Source: Algiphilus sp022763315 (GTDB taxonomy: Bacteria > Pseudomonadota > Gammaproteobacteria > Nevskiales > Nevskiaceae). From it: a DNA stretch of 64,000 bases. The position numbers and the translations under genes were made by a program. Within the stretch, counting starts at the first letter, position 1. Each line of letters begins with the position of its first letter. The stretch is from the NCBI RefSeq assembly GCF_965249985.1, contig NZ_OZ252280.1; one strand, written 5' to 3'. Of this stretch, positions 16,225-24,636 are shown piece after piece. The notes beneath the pieces are model-generated. The model saw only the letters and a program-made list of their open reading frames with translations, had not been told where the DNA came from and made no database searches.

Positions 16225-18408
16225 ATGCGCTACCGAATGCCTGCGGCGTTGCTTGCCGCTTTGTGCAGTTTGCTCATTGCCTGTTCCAGTCCCGGTGCCG
16301 ACAGCGCGAAGACGGAGAGCGCGGCAAACGCCACGCAGCCCGCTGTCGATGCGGCTGCCGATCCCATCGCCGAGCGTCGCGCTGCGGTCGAGCGGGTGGA
16401 CGATGCTGCGATCATCGCCAATGCATCGCACGGCCGTGAGTGGCTGACCTACAACCACGGTTTCTCCGAGCAGCGCTACAGCCGGCTCAAGCAGATCAAT
16501 GTGGACAACGTTGATCGCCTCGGCCTGGCATGGAGCTACAACCTGGGTTCCACCCGCGGCGTCGAAGCCACCCCGGTGGTGGTGGGCGACACGATGTACG
16601 TGACCGCGTCCTGGAGCGTGGTGCACGCCCTTGATGCGCGCACCGGCGAAAAGCTGTGGCAGTACGATCCGCAGGTGCCGCGCGAGTATGGCGCGCGCGC
16701 CTGTTGCGACGTGGTGAATCGCGGTGTGGCGGTGGCCAAAGGCAAGGTCTTCGTCGGCACGCTGGATGGCTATCTGGTGGCCCTCGACCCGGCAACGGGC
16801 GAGGTGCTGTGGCGCACGGACACCTTTGGGCACATGCGCGAGAAGAAGCTGCAGACCATCACCGGCGCGCCGCGCGTCTTTGGGGACCTGGTGGTCATCG
16901 GCAATGGGGGCGCCGAACTGCAGACACGGGGCTACCTCACTGCCTACAACGTGCACACCGGCGAGCAGGAATGGCGCTGGTACTCGGTGCCGGAAGACCC
17001 GGAACCCCCCTTCGCCGATGCCTCCATGGAAATGGCGGCCAAGACCTGGGATCCGGATGGCGCCTGGCGCGAGACCGGTGGTGGCGGCACGATGTGGGAT
17101 TCCATGGCCTATGACCCTGAGCTTGGTCTGCTCTACGTCGGCGTGGGTAATGGCAACCCCTGGAACCAGGACGTGCGCAGCCCCAAGGGCGGCGACAACC
17201 TCTTCCTGTCGTCCATCGTCGCACTGAAGGCCAAGACCGGCGAGTACGTCTGGCACTACCAGGAAGTCCCAGGCGATACCTGGGACTTCACGGCCGCGCA
17301 GCACATCATCCTCGCCGACCTCGAGATCGACGGCGAGGCGCGCAAGGTGCTGATGCACGCGCCCAAGAATGGCTTCTTCTTCGTGATCGACCGCACCGAC
17401 GGCAGCTTCATCTCGGCCGAGCCCTTTGTCGATGTCAACTGGGCTGAGGGCTATGACGAGAATGGCCGGCCGATCATCGCCGAAGGCGCCCGTGCCAAGA
17501 AGGCAGCGCGGGAAATGCGCCCCAGCGCTTACGGTGCGCATAACTGGCACCCGATGTCCTTCAATCCGGAGACAGGGCTGGTCTATATCCCGGCGCAGGG
17601 CGTGCCGCTGGCGATGGAAAGCGATCCCAGCTTCCAGCCGAACACGCATCAGCCCGGCCACCCCATGAGCAACCTCGGCTGGAACATCGGGCATCTGGTC
17701 AACACCATCACCCCCGAGGCCAAGCCCTTCGGCCATCTCCTGGCGTGGGACCCCGTGGCGCAGAAGGAAGTGTGGCGGCAGGAGTATCTGTCGCCATGGA
17801 ATGGCGGCACCACCACCACCGCCGGTGGTCTCGTCTTCCAGGGCTCGGCCGACGCCCGCTTCATCGCCTATGACGCCAAGACCGGTGACGCCCTATGGCA
17901 GGTGCCGGTCAGCTCCGGCGTGATCGCCGGGCCGTCCACCTTTGAAATCGATGGCACCCAGTACGTCAGCATCGCGGTGGGCTGGGGCGGGGTCTACGGT
18001 CTGGCGCAGCGCCACAGCGAGCGCATGGGCACCGGGCGCGTCTACACCTTCCGGCTGGATGGCGAGGCGAAGATGCCGGAGATCCCGCGCGCCGAGGATG
18101 TGCGCAGCACCACCCTGGTGTCCGGCTACGAGTACGAGGCCGAGGACGTCGGGCCGGGCGCGCAGCTCTATGTCAGCAGCTGCATCTTCTGTCACGGCGT
18201 GCCCGGCGTGAACAACGGCGGCAGCCTGCCCAACCCCGGCTATGTGGATGCCAGCGTGCTGGAGTCGCTGCCTACGCTGCTGATTGAGGGCGCCTGGTCC
18301 AGCCGCGGCATGCCCAGCTTCAAGGGCAAGTTGAGCGAACGCGAGGCGGAGCAGATTGCGGCCTTCATCCAGAACACCGCGGAAAGCGTCGCCAAACAGA
18401 GTAAGTGA
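16225..18408 (+). CDS. PQQ-dependent alcohol dehydrogenase with C-terminal cytochrome c (type II quinohemoprotein)
   Basis: 727 residues. The N-terminus ends in lipobox 'LLIAC', so it is a predicted lipoprotein facing the periplasm. Residues about 60-620 form the eight-bladed quinoprotein propeller. The vicinal cysteines 160-161 ('GARACCDVV') are the PQQ-binding disulfide, and 'WDFTAAQ' is the active-site Asp region. 'CIFCH' (653-657) is a haem c site. It oxidises primary or secondary alcohols and passes electrons through haem c to the respiratory chain. It follows the ligase gene and precedes the aldehyde dehydrogenase gene, consistent with alcohol-to-acid oxidation. Confidence 0.92.
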   Translation: MRYRMPAALLAALCSLLIACSSPGADSAKTESAANATQPAVDAAADPIAERRAAVERVDDAAIIANASHGREWLTYNHGFSEQRYSRLKQINVDNVDRLGLAWSYNLGSTRGVEATPVVVGDTMYVTASWSVVHALDARTGEKLWQYDPQVPREYGARACCDVVNRGVAVAKGKVFVGTLDGYLVALDPATGEVLWRTDTFGHMREKKLQTITGAPRVFGDLVVIGNGGAELQTRGYLTAYNVHTGEQEWRWYSVPEDPEPPFADASMEMAAKTWDPDGAWRETGGGGTMWDSMAYDPELGLLYVGVGNGNPWNQDVRSPKGGDNLFLSSIVALKAKTGEYVWHYQEVPGDTWDFTAAQHIILADLEIDGEARKVLMHAPKNGFFFVIDRTDGSFISAEPFVDVNWAEGYDENGRPIIAEGARAKKAAREMRPSAYGAHNWHPMSFNPETGLVYIPAQGVPLAMESDPSFQPNTHQPGHPMSNLGWNIGHLVNTITPEAKPFGHLLAWDPVAQKEVWRQEYLSPWNGGTTTTAGGLVFQGSADARFIAYDAKTGDALWQVPVSSGVIAGPSTFEIDGTQYVSIAVGWGGVYGLAQRHSERMGTGRVYTFRLDGEAKMPEIPRAEDVRSTTLVSGYEYEAEDVGPGAQLYVSSCIFCHGVPGVNNGGSLPNPGYVDASVLESLPTLLIEGAWSSRGMPSFKGKLSEREAEQIAAFIQNTAESVAKQSK

Positions 18409-18415
18409 ACCCTTT

Positions 18416-18441
18416 TGCGGGCGTCGTTCGCGGCGCCCGCA
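18416..18441 (+). other. Intercistronic hairpin with UUCG loop
   Basis: An 11-pair stem (TGCGGGCGTCG with CGGCGCCCGCA, one G-U pair) closes on UUCG between the PQQ dehydrogenase and aldehyde dehydrogenase genes. It sits just before the aldehyde dehydrogenase ribosome-binding site and lacks a U tract. Confidence 0.45.
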
Positions 18442-18462
18442 CTGGCCAACGAGGAGACAAGC

Positions 18463-19977
18463 ATGAACAAGATGATGTCCGGATTCGAAGTCCAACCCGC
18501 GGTGACGAGCTTCCTCAAGGGACCGCTGAGAATGCTGATCGGCGGCGAATGGGTCGATGCCCAGTCGGGTGAGACCATCGACGTGTTCGATCCTGCCACG
18601 GGTGAACGCCTCGGCGCCGTGCCGTCGGCGGGTGAGGCCGACGTCGACAAGGCGGTGCGCGCCGCACGCACTGCCTTCGAGTCGGGTCCCTGGCGCAGCA
18701 TGCAGCCGGCGGAACGCGGCCGCATCGTGTGGCGCATCGGCGAACTGCTGCTGGAAAACGCCGCCGAGCTGGCGGAGATCGAGTCCATCGACAACGGCAA
18801 GCCGGCCGCCATCGCGCAGGCGGCGGATATCCCGATTGCCGCGGATGTCTTCCAGTACCACGCCGGCTGGGCCACCAAGCTCTATGGCCGCTCGGTGGAG
18901 CCTTCGGTGTCCTACATGCCAGGCATGCGCTGGCATGCCTATACCCGGCGTGAGCCGGTGGGGGTCTGCGGTCAGATCATCCCGTGGAACTTCCCGCTAT
19001 TGATGGCTGCTTTCAAGCTGGCGCCAGCACTGGCGACGGGCAACGTGGTGGTGCTGAAGGTGGCGGAAGACACGCCGCTGTCCGCCATCCGCATGGGGCA
19101 GCTCATGCAGGAGGCCGGCGTCCCGGATGGGGTGGTCAACATCATCACCGGCTATGGCGAGACCGCCGGCGCCGCCGTCGCCGGCCACCCGGACGTGGAC
19201 AAGGTGGCCTTCACCGGCTCGACCGAAGTCGGCAAGCTCATCGTCAATGCCGCCAAGGGCAATCTCAAGAATGTGTCGCTGGAACTGGGCGGCAAGTCGC
19301 CGAACATCATCCTCAACGATGCGGATCTGGAGAAGGCGATCCCCGGCGCGGCCGAAGCCATCTTCTTCAATCACGGCCAGTGCTGTACCGCCGGCTCCCG
19401 TCTGTTCGTGCAGTCGGACATCTATGACAAGGTCATGGAAGGACTCACCGATTACGCCAAGAGCATCAAGCTCGGTCCCGGCCTTGACCCCAACACGGCG
19501 ATGGGTCCGCTCGTGTCCGCCAAGCAGCTGGAGCGCGTGCAGGGCTATGTCGAGAACGGCAAGAAGGCCGGCGCGCAGGCCATCACCGGTGGCCAGCGTG
19601 TGGGCGACAAGGGCCACTTCTTTGCGCCGACGCTGATGGCCGATGTCGATGACAAGATGGAGGTCTATCGCGAGGAGATCTTCGGGCCGGTGGTCTGCGT
19701 CACCCGCTTCGACGAAGCCGATGCCCAGCTCCTCGCTCGCGCCAATGACAGCATCTACGGCCTCGCCGCCGGGGTCTGGACGCGCGATCTCGAGAAGGCA
19801 CATCGGCTCGCCGCCGGCCTGCGTGCCGGGACGGTCTGGGTCAACACCTACAACGCCTTCGACCCGTCGCTGCCCTTCGGTGGTTTCAAGCAGTCCGGCT
19901 GGGGGCGCGAAAATGGCGATGAAGTGCTGGAGCACTACCTGGAGCCCAAGGCGGTGGCGATTGCGCTTGGGGAGTAG
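18463..19977 (+). CDS. NAD(P)-dependent aldehyde dehydrogenase
   Basis: 504 residues from the ATG at 18463, preceded by GAGGAGA; an earlier in-frame start at 18415 lacks a ribosome-binding site. Typical ALDH features: 'VCGQIIPWNFPLLM' (substrate/cofactor tunnel), 'FTGSTEVGK' (nucleotide binding), 'LELGGKSPN' (general-base Glu) and 'GQCCTAGSR', whose second Cys (308) is the nucleophile. Cytosolic, irreversible oxidation of an aldehyde to an acid. Last gene of the operon, closed by a terminator. It would act after the alcohol dehydrogenase. Confidence 0.92.
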   Translation: MNKMMSGFEVQPAVTSFLKGPLRMLIGGEWVDAQSGETIDVFDPATGERLGAVPSAGEADVDKAVRAARTAFESGPWRSMQPAERGRIVWRIGELLLENAAELAEIESIDNGKPAAIAQAADIPIAADVFQYHAGWATKLYGRSVEPSVSYMPGMRWHAYTRREPVGVCGQIIPWNFPLLMAAFKLAPALATGNVVVLKVAEDTPLSAIRMGQLMQEAGVPDGVVNIITGYGETAGAAVAGHPDVDKVAFTGSTEVGKLIVNAAKGNLKNVSLELGGKSPNIILNDADLEKAIPGAAEAIFFNHGQCCTAGSRLFVQSDIYDKVMEGLTDYAKSIKLGPGLDPNTAMGPLVSAKQLERVQGYVENGKKAGAQAITGGQRVGDKGHFFAPTLMADVDDKMEVYREEIFGPVVCVTRFDEADAQLLARANDSIYGLAAGVWTRDLEKAHRLAAGLRAGTVWVNTYNAFDPSLPFGGFKQSGWGRENGDEVLEHYLEPKAVAIALGE

Positions 19978-20001
19978 GGTTTCCTTGCGGTTTTGAGGTT
20001 G

Positions 20002-20030
20002 GGGCCCGCTTTTGGCGGGCCCTTTTCGTT
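20002..20030 (+). terminator. Rho-independent terminator of the esterase-ALDH operon
   Basis: GGGCCCGC, loop TTTTG, GCGGGCCC gives a perfect 8-bp stem followed by TTTTCGTT, 25 bp after the aldehyde dehydrogenase stop codon. Confidence 0.85.
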
Positions 20031-20068
20031 GTGTGGGAGCTCGCCTGTTGTGGGCCTTGGTGGTCCGG

Positions 20069-20640
20069 GTTCCGCGCTTTGAAGCAACCCACTGTCGAGT
20101 GAACCACTGAGAACGCGCGGCTGACTTTTGTTCCGGCAAAAGTCAGCAAAACCAGGGTGCCCACGGGTGGCCTGGGCCGGCTGACGCCGACCCAGTTGCC
20201 CGGATCGGACGTCGTGCTCGGGGTCGGGCTGAGGCGCCGTCCATGGCGCCGCAGCCCTTGCTCGACATCCTGTCTCGCACCCCCTGCGCGCGCCACCCGT
20301 TCCGGCCACCCGCCAAGGGTACAAGGACTGGCTCGCTGCTGCGCAGCATCGCCGCGATGTCGCGAAGCGACGAGCCGTATGGAGTCCCCTCCATCCGCGC
20401 CGGAGTAGCGCCTGCGCGCAGGGGGTGGCTGGCCATGGATGGCCAGCCAAGGCCTGTCACGACACGGACGTCGTGTCAGGCCGACCCTGAGCACAGGCGC
20501 TACGTAGGGGCCCGGCCCGATAGGGCCGGCGCGGGTGTGGGGCGCCCTCTCTTTGGTTCCTTTCTCTGGGCAAGCAGAGAAAGGGACCCGCACCGGGCAG
20601 AGTGATAAGACCGAAGCTCAGTGCATCAAAGGTGCGGAAC
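20069..20640. repeat. Structured tandem repeat, copy 1
   Basis: First of 2.5 copies of a repeat with a period of about 624 bp (572 bp here, then a 53-bp spacer). It begins GTTCCGC and ends GCGGAAC, short terminal inverted repeats. Inside are perfect or near-perfect hairpins: 20120-20147 (11-bp stem, loop TTCCGG), 20427-20448 (10-bp arms), and 20555-20588 (14-pair stem with one G-U pair, loop GGCAAG). Reading frames inside differ between copies and look like shadows. No transposase is present. Confidence 0.75.
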
Positions 20641-20693
20641 TCTGAGCGAAAATGGCCATTGGAGCACCTTAAAACTGCACCTTAGTGCCCAGG

Positions 20694-21267
20694 GTTCCGC
20701 GCTTTACAGCACATCACTCACGAGTGGATCACGGAGAATGCGCGGGTTCCTTTGGTTCCGGCCAAAGGAACCAAAGCCATGGTGCCCACGGGTGGCCTGG
20801 CGCGGCTATCGCCGCACCAGGTGCCCGGATCGAGCGTCGTGCTCGGGGTACGCGCCGACACGACGTCCCTGTCGTGACGGCGCTTGCTCGACGTCCTGTC
20901 TCGCAACCCCTGCGCGCGCCGCCCGATCCGGCCACCCGCCAAGGGCACAGGAACTGGCTCGCCGCTGCGCGGCATCGCCAGCGATGTTGCGAAGCAACGA
21001 GCCAGAACCCATCCCCTTCGCCCGCGCCGGAGTAGCGCCTGCGCGCAGGGGGTGGCTGGCCATGGACGGCCAGCCAAGGCCTGTCACGACACGGACGTCG
21101 TGTCAGGCCGACCTCGAGCACAGGCGCTACGCAGGGGCCCGGCCCGCTAGGGCTGGCGCGGGTGTGGGGTGCCCTCTCTTTGGTTCCTTTCTCTGGGCAA
21201 GCAGAGAAAGGGACCCGCACCGGGCAGAGTGATAAGACCGAAGCTCAGTGCATCAAAGGTGCGGAAC
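20694..21267. repeat. Structured tandem repeat, copy 2
   Basis: Second full copy (574 bp) with the same GTTCCGC/GCGGAAC ends. The first hairpin (20745-20772) has stem GGTTCCTTTGG in place of copy 1's GCTGACTTTTG, with the same loop, and remains perfectly paired. The distal hairpin at 21182-21215 is unchanged. Followed by a 49-bp spacer related to the first spacer. Confidence 0.75.
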
Positions 21268-21316
21268 CCGAGCGAAGGTGGTGATTGAAGCACTCACCAT
21301 CGCGCGCCTCTGCTAA

Positions 21317-21610
21317 GTGTTCCGCGCTTTGCAGCACATCACTCACGAATGGATCACGGAGAACGCGCGGGTTCCTTTGGTTACGGCCAAAGGAACCAAA
21401 GCCATGGTGCCCACGGGTGGCCTGGCGCGGCTGTCGCCGCACCAGGTGCCCGGATCGAGCGTCGTGCTCGGGGTACGCGCCGACACGACGTCCCTGTCGT
21501 GACGGCGCTTGCTCGACGTCCTGTCTCGCACCCCCTGCGCGCGCCGCCCAATCCGGCCACCCGCCAAGGGCACATTTCCTACTGGCTCGCCGCTTCGCGG
21601 CATCGCCGCA
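21317..21610. repeat. Structured tandem repeat, copy 3 (truncated)
   Basis: Third copy; matches copy 2 from GTTCCGC at 21317 through the first hairpin (21370-21397, loop TTACGG) to about 21610. It then breaks off just before the stop of the minus-strand MDR gene. The middle and distal hairpins are missing. The whole 19978-21638 gap is terminator, repeat and spacer. Confidence 0.7.
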
Positions 21611-21638
21611 AATTGCCGCAGCGCGCTAGGAGGTGAGG

Positions 21639-22646
21639 CTAGTACGTCAGGCAGATCTTCCCAAAGTGCTTCCGCGATTCCTGATGGCGGAAAGCATCGG
21701 CAATTTTCTCCAGCGGGAAGCTGGAATCGATGACCGGCTTGATGCCGGTGGCGTTCAACCCGGCCACCATGTTGAGTTGATGCTCGCGGCTACCCACGGT
21801 GATGCCCTTGAGGCGGATCTGTTTGACCATCATGGCGGCAGTCGGGATGTCGCCACTCATTCCGGTGAGCACGCCGATGAGGGAGACATGGCCGTCGTCA
21901 CGGCTGGCGGCGAAGGAATTGGCGAGATTGCCGGGGCCACCCACATCAACGACATGATCGACGCCGCCGGCCGGGCAGAGCGCGGCCACGGCTTCGCCCC
22001 ATTTCGGGGTGCTCTTGTAGTTGACGGTGTGATCGGCACCCAGCTTTCGCAGGCGCTCCAGCTTTTCGTCCGAGGAGGAGGTGGCGATCACGGTGGCGCC
22101 GGCGGCCTTGGCCATCTGCAGCGCGAAGATGGAAACACCGCCGGTGCCTTGTACCAGCACGGTTTCGCCGGGCTGCAGACCGCCTTCAACGAAGAGGGCG
22201 CGCCAGGCAGTCAGGCCGGCACAGGGCAGGGTGGCGGCTTCTTCGAAGCTGTAGCCTTCTGGAATGGGCGTGAAGGCGGTTTCCGCGTTGCAGACGTATT
22301 CGGCGGCGTAGCCCTGGGCGGTGTCGCCCGGGATGCAGGCCCAGCATTTGGCAAAGGCGGGGCGTCCGGACTGCCATAGCGGGAAGAAGGTGCTCATGAC
22401 GCGATCGCCCGGGGCGAACAGGGTGACGCCTTCGCCCACGGCTTCGACCTCACCGGCGACATCGGACATCGGGATGCGGCCGTCTTCGGTGGGGGCGGCG
22501 CCGGTGACGACAAGGTAGTCGTGAAAATTCAAGGAACTGGCGCGGGCCCGGACAAGGATCTGGCCCGGACCAGGCTCCGGTTTGGGCATGTCGACGACTT
22601 CGAGGGTGTCGAGGCTGGCGGGCTGGGGCAGACGGATCGCCTTCAT
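21639..22646 (-). CDS. MDR-family NAD(P)-dependent alcohol dehydrogenase / quinone oxidoreductase
   Basis: 335 residues. The N-terminal GroES-like domain ('GQILVRARASSLNFHDYLVV', 'GDRVMSTF') precedes a Rossmann domain with 'VLVQGTGGVSIFALQMAKAAG'. The Cys set for catalytic and structural zinc is not evident, so this is probably a zinc-independent member of the quinone oxidoreductase type. AAGGAG lies about 11 bases before the ATG. It is the last gene of a minus-strand group with two SDR genes, likely under site D, and may interconvert a pathway alcohol or enone and its ketone (inference). Confidence 0.82.
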   Translation of the reverse strand: MKAIRLPQPASLDTLEVVDMPKPEPGPGQILVRARASSLNFHDYLVVTGAAPTEDGRIPMSDVAGEVEAVGEGVTLFAPGDRVMSTFFPLWQSGRPAFAKCWACIPGDTAQGYAAEYVCNAETAFTPIPEGYSFEEAATLPCAGLTAWRALFVEGGLQPGETVLVQGTGGVSIFALQMAKAAGATVIATSSSDEKLERLRKLGADHTVNYKSTPKWGEAVAALCPAGGVDHVVDVGGPGNLANSFAASRDDGHVSLIGVLTGMSGDIPTAAMMVKQIRLKGITVGSREHQLNMVAGLNATGIKPVIDSSFPLEKIADAFRHQESRKHFGKICLTY

Positions 22647-22839
22647 GATGATGGGGTCTCCTTAATGCGTCATGGTGTGGATGTTGGCGCGGGAAGCGCA
22701 CACCCATGGTAGGAAGAAAGAGCTGTCCCGGTGTGGGCCCGAGATACGGAAGCCTGGGGACAGAAGGGGGAGACACGGCGAAGGGGCCCGAAGGCCGCCC
22801 CCGCCGGTCGCACAGCATGCATTCGATGGTGGCGGCTGT

Positions 22840-23610
22840 TCACCCGGCGCTGAGTCCGTTGTCGACGGGCAAAGCTGCGCCGTTGACAAAAGCGGCGGCA
22901 TCGGAGGCGAGGAAGAGCACGCAATCCGCGACTTCTTCCACCGTCCCAAGCCGACCCTGACGGGCGTTGATGGCGTCGGTCATCGGTATGCCGTGGCCTT
23001 GCTCGTAGCGGTCCAGGAAGCGGCTGCCCATATCGGTCTGGATGACCGCCGGACAGAGCGCATTGACGCGGATGCCGGTGTCGCGCAGTTCCTGCGCAAG
23101 CGAACGGGAGATCTGCACAACGGCGCCCTTGGAAGCGCAATACAGGGATAGCAATGGCCACCCGACGAGACCAGCCACCGAGGCCAGATTGACGATGCTG
23201 CCCTTGGTCGTAGCCAGGTGCGGTACGGCATGCTTGCAACCGAGCAGTACCCCGCGCACGTTGATGGCCAGCAGCTGGTCGATCTCATCAACCTCCAGTT
23301 CGGTAACGGCTTTGATGATCTCGATGCCGGCGTTGTTCACCAAGCAGTCCAGCCGCCCCTGCTGCGCCATAGCCGCCTCCAGAGCGGCCTGCCACTGCGC
23401 GGTCTCGCGAACGTCCAGGGCCAAGGCCTGATGGGATTGCCGCCCATCGTGCGGCAACGCATCCACGACTGCCTGAGCCTGTTCGCGCTGAACATCGCTG
23501 GCCACAACGGTGGCGCCCGTTGCCGCGAAGGCTTGCGCACAGGCCTTGCCAATGCCCCCGCCGGCGCCGGTGATGAAGACTACCTTGCCGTGAAACTCGT
23601 GCTTCGCCAT
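22840..23610 (-). CDS. Short-chain dehydrogenase/reductase (SDR)
   Basis: 256 residues, classical SDR. 'TGAGGGIG' binds NAD(P), 'NNAG' is the structural motif, and 'LASVAG...LYCASKG' gives the Ser-Tyr-Lys active site. 'ASDVQ' after the second strand ends in Asp, favouring NAD(H). AGGAGAGAAGG precedes the ATG at 23610. It lies 31 bp after the upstream SDR gene, so the two are probably co-transcribed. The roughly 190-bp gap to the MDR gene downstream holds no gene. Likely an alcohol/ketone interconversion in the catabolic block; substrate unknown. Confidence 0.87.
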   Translation of the reverse strand: MAKHEFHGKVVFITGAGGGIGKACAQAFAATGATVVASDVQREQAQAVVDALPHDGRQSHQALALDVRETAQWQAALEAAMAQQGRLDCLVNNAGIEIIKAVTELEVDEIDQLLAINVRGVLLGCKHAVPHLATTKGSIVNLASVAGLVGWPLLSLYCASKGAVVQISRSLAQELRDTGIRVNALCPAVIQTDMGSRFLDRYEQGHGIPMTDAINARQGRLGTVEEVADCVLFLASDAAAFVNGAALPVDNGLSAG

Positions 23611-23641
23611 GTCCTTCTCTCCTCTCTCGGGCTGCGCGGCG

Positions 23642-24406
23642 TCAGGCGGTCTGGCCGCCGTCGATGACCAGGTCCGCGCCGGTCATGAAACTGGCCTCAT
23701 CGGAGGCGAGGAAGACAATGCCGTTGGCGATCTCTTCGGGCTGGGCCAGCCGGCCCATGGGGATGGCGGACAACACCTTCTGGGTGAAGGCCTCGGCCAC
23801 CGATGCCTCCATTGACGCAATGGCGTTGGATACCAGCACGGTTTCGGTGAAGCCGGGGCAGATGCAGTTGATCCGAATGCCATAGCCCTCGGCGGCGCAA
23901 TGCTTGGCGGCCGATTTGGAGGCGATGCGGACGCCGCCCTTGGAGGCGTTGTAGGCCATGGCCAGAGGCTCGCCGATCATGCCTTCGATGCTGGCGACAT
24001 TGACGATGGCGCCGCCGCCGGTCTTCCGCATATACCCGATGGCGGTCTGCATGCCCTTCACCACCGCACGCAGGTTGGTGGCCAGAATGGCGTCCCACTC
24101 GGCGTCACTCTGCGTCTCGATGCTGCCCGGCCGGACGATGCCCGCGTTGTTGACCAGGACATCGACGCGGCCCCAGAGACTCTGGGCTCGCTCGAAGGCG
24201 GCTGTCCAGGATGCGTCATCGGTGACGTTTTGCGCCATGGCGTGCACCGATCCACCAATGGCGGCCTTGGTGGCTTCGGCGGCATCGGCATCCAGATCGG
24301 TCAGCAGGACGTCGGCGCCTTCGGCCGCCAATCGCGCCACGGTGGCGCGGCCAATGCCCTGCGCACCACCCGTCACGATGCAGCACTTTCCGCTCATCCG
24401 GCCCAT
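23642..24406 (-). CDS. Short-chain dehydrogenase/reductase (SDR), first gene of the operon
   Basis: 254 residues from the ATG at 24406, which directly follows GGAGGAGAC; an in-frame ATG at 24436 has no ribosome-binding site. 'TGGAQGIG' (cofactor), 'LTDLD' (Asp, NAD preference), 'NNAG' and 'VASIEG...AYNASKG' (Ser-Tyr-Lys) make it a classical SDR. It is preceded by site D and its -10 element, facing the LuxR regulator gene. It may oxidise the initial secondary alcohol to the ketone used by the monooxygenase (inference). Confidence 0.87.
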   Translation of the reverse strand: MGRMSGKCCIVTGGAQGIGRATVARLAAEGADVLLTDLDADAAEATKAAIGGSVHAMAQNVTDDASWTAAFERAQSLWGRVDVLVNNAGIVRPGSIETQSDAEWDAILATNLRAVVKGMQTAIGYMRKTGGGAIVNVASIEGMIGEPLAMAYNASKGGVRIASKSAAKHCAAEGYGIRINCICPGFTETVLVSNAIASMEASVAEAFTQKVLSAIPMGRLAQPEEIANGIVFLASDEASFMTGADLVIDGGQTA

Positions 24407-24457
24407 GTCTCCTCCATTGTTCGTTGTTGTTGTCATGCGCGCTTTTGCGCATTTCGG

Positions 24458-24502
24458 AGTCTAGTAGCGGTTGACGCTCGCGAAACCACACGAACGGGTA
24501 GT
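24458..24502 (-). promoter_or_regulatory. Operator site D and promoter of the SDR operon
   Basis: On the minus strand, ACTACCCGTTCGTGTGGT (24502-24485) matches site A at 17 of 18 bases. A -10-like TAGACT lies 21 bases downstream (24463-24458), leaving a leader of about 45 bases to the SDR start. The site would centre near -40. It sits between the SDR operon and the divergent LuxR/MalT-type regulator. Confidence 0.65.
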
Positions 24503-24513
24503 GCTTGCGGGTG

Positions 24514-24588
24514 CGTTCGGGTGCAGCATGCCGCTCGATGCGCATGCAATGACCGTTTGGTTGAGTTGGCTTGCGCATGCGCGCATGC
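24514..24588 (+). promoter_or_regulatory. Possible control region of the LuxR regulator gene
   Basis: CGTTCGGGTG at 24514-24523 is an exact copy of the right-hand part of site A in plus orientation. A perfect 14-bp palindrome, GCATGCGCGCATGC, lies at 24575-24588, about 49 bp before the regulator start. Either could serve autoregulation. No clear -10/-35 pair was identified. Confidence 0.25.
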
Positions 24589-24636
24589 TTGCCTGCCGCG
24601 TCAACGCCAGCGAACGGCTAGGCGACCCTATGACCT

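Noticed and set aside
20069..21610. CRISPR array or insertion sequence
   Set aside because: Repeat unit is about 570 bp with only 2.5 copies and spacers of about 50 bp; no cas or transposase gene is present.
20621..21629. Several frames of 60-200 residues inside the tandem repeats
   Set aside because: Frames differ between copies, are Arg/Pro/Ser-rich and are open on both strands; the conserved property is hairpin pairing, not coding.
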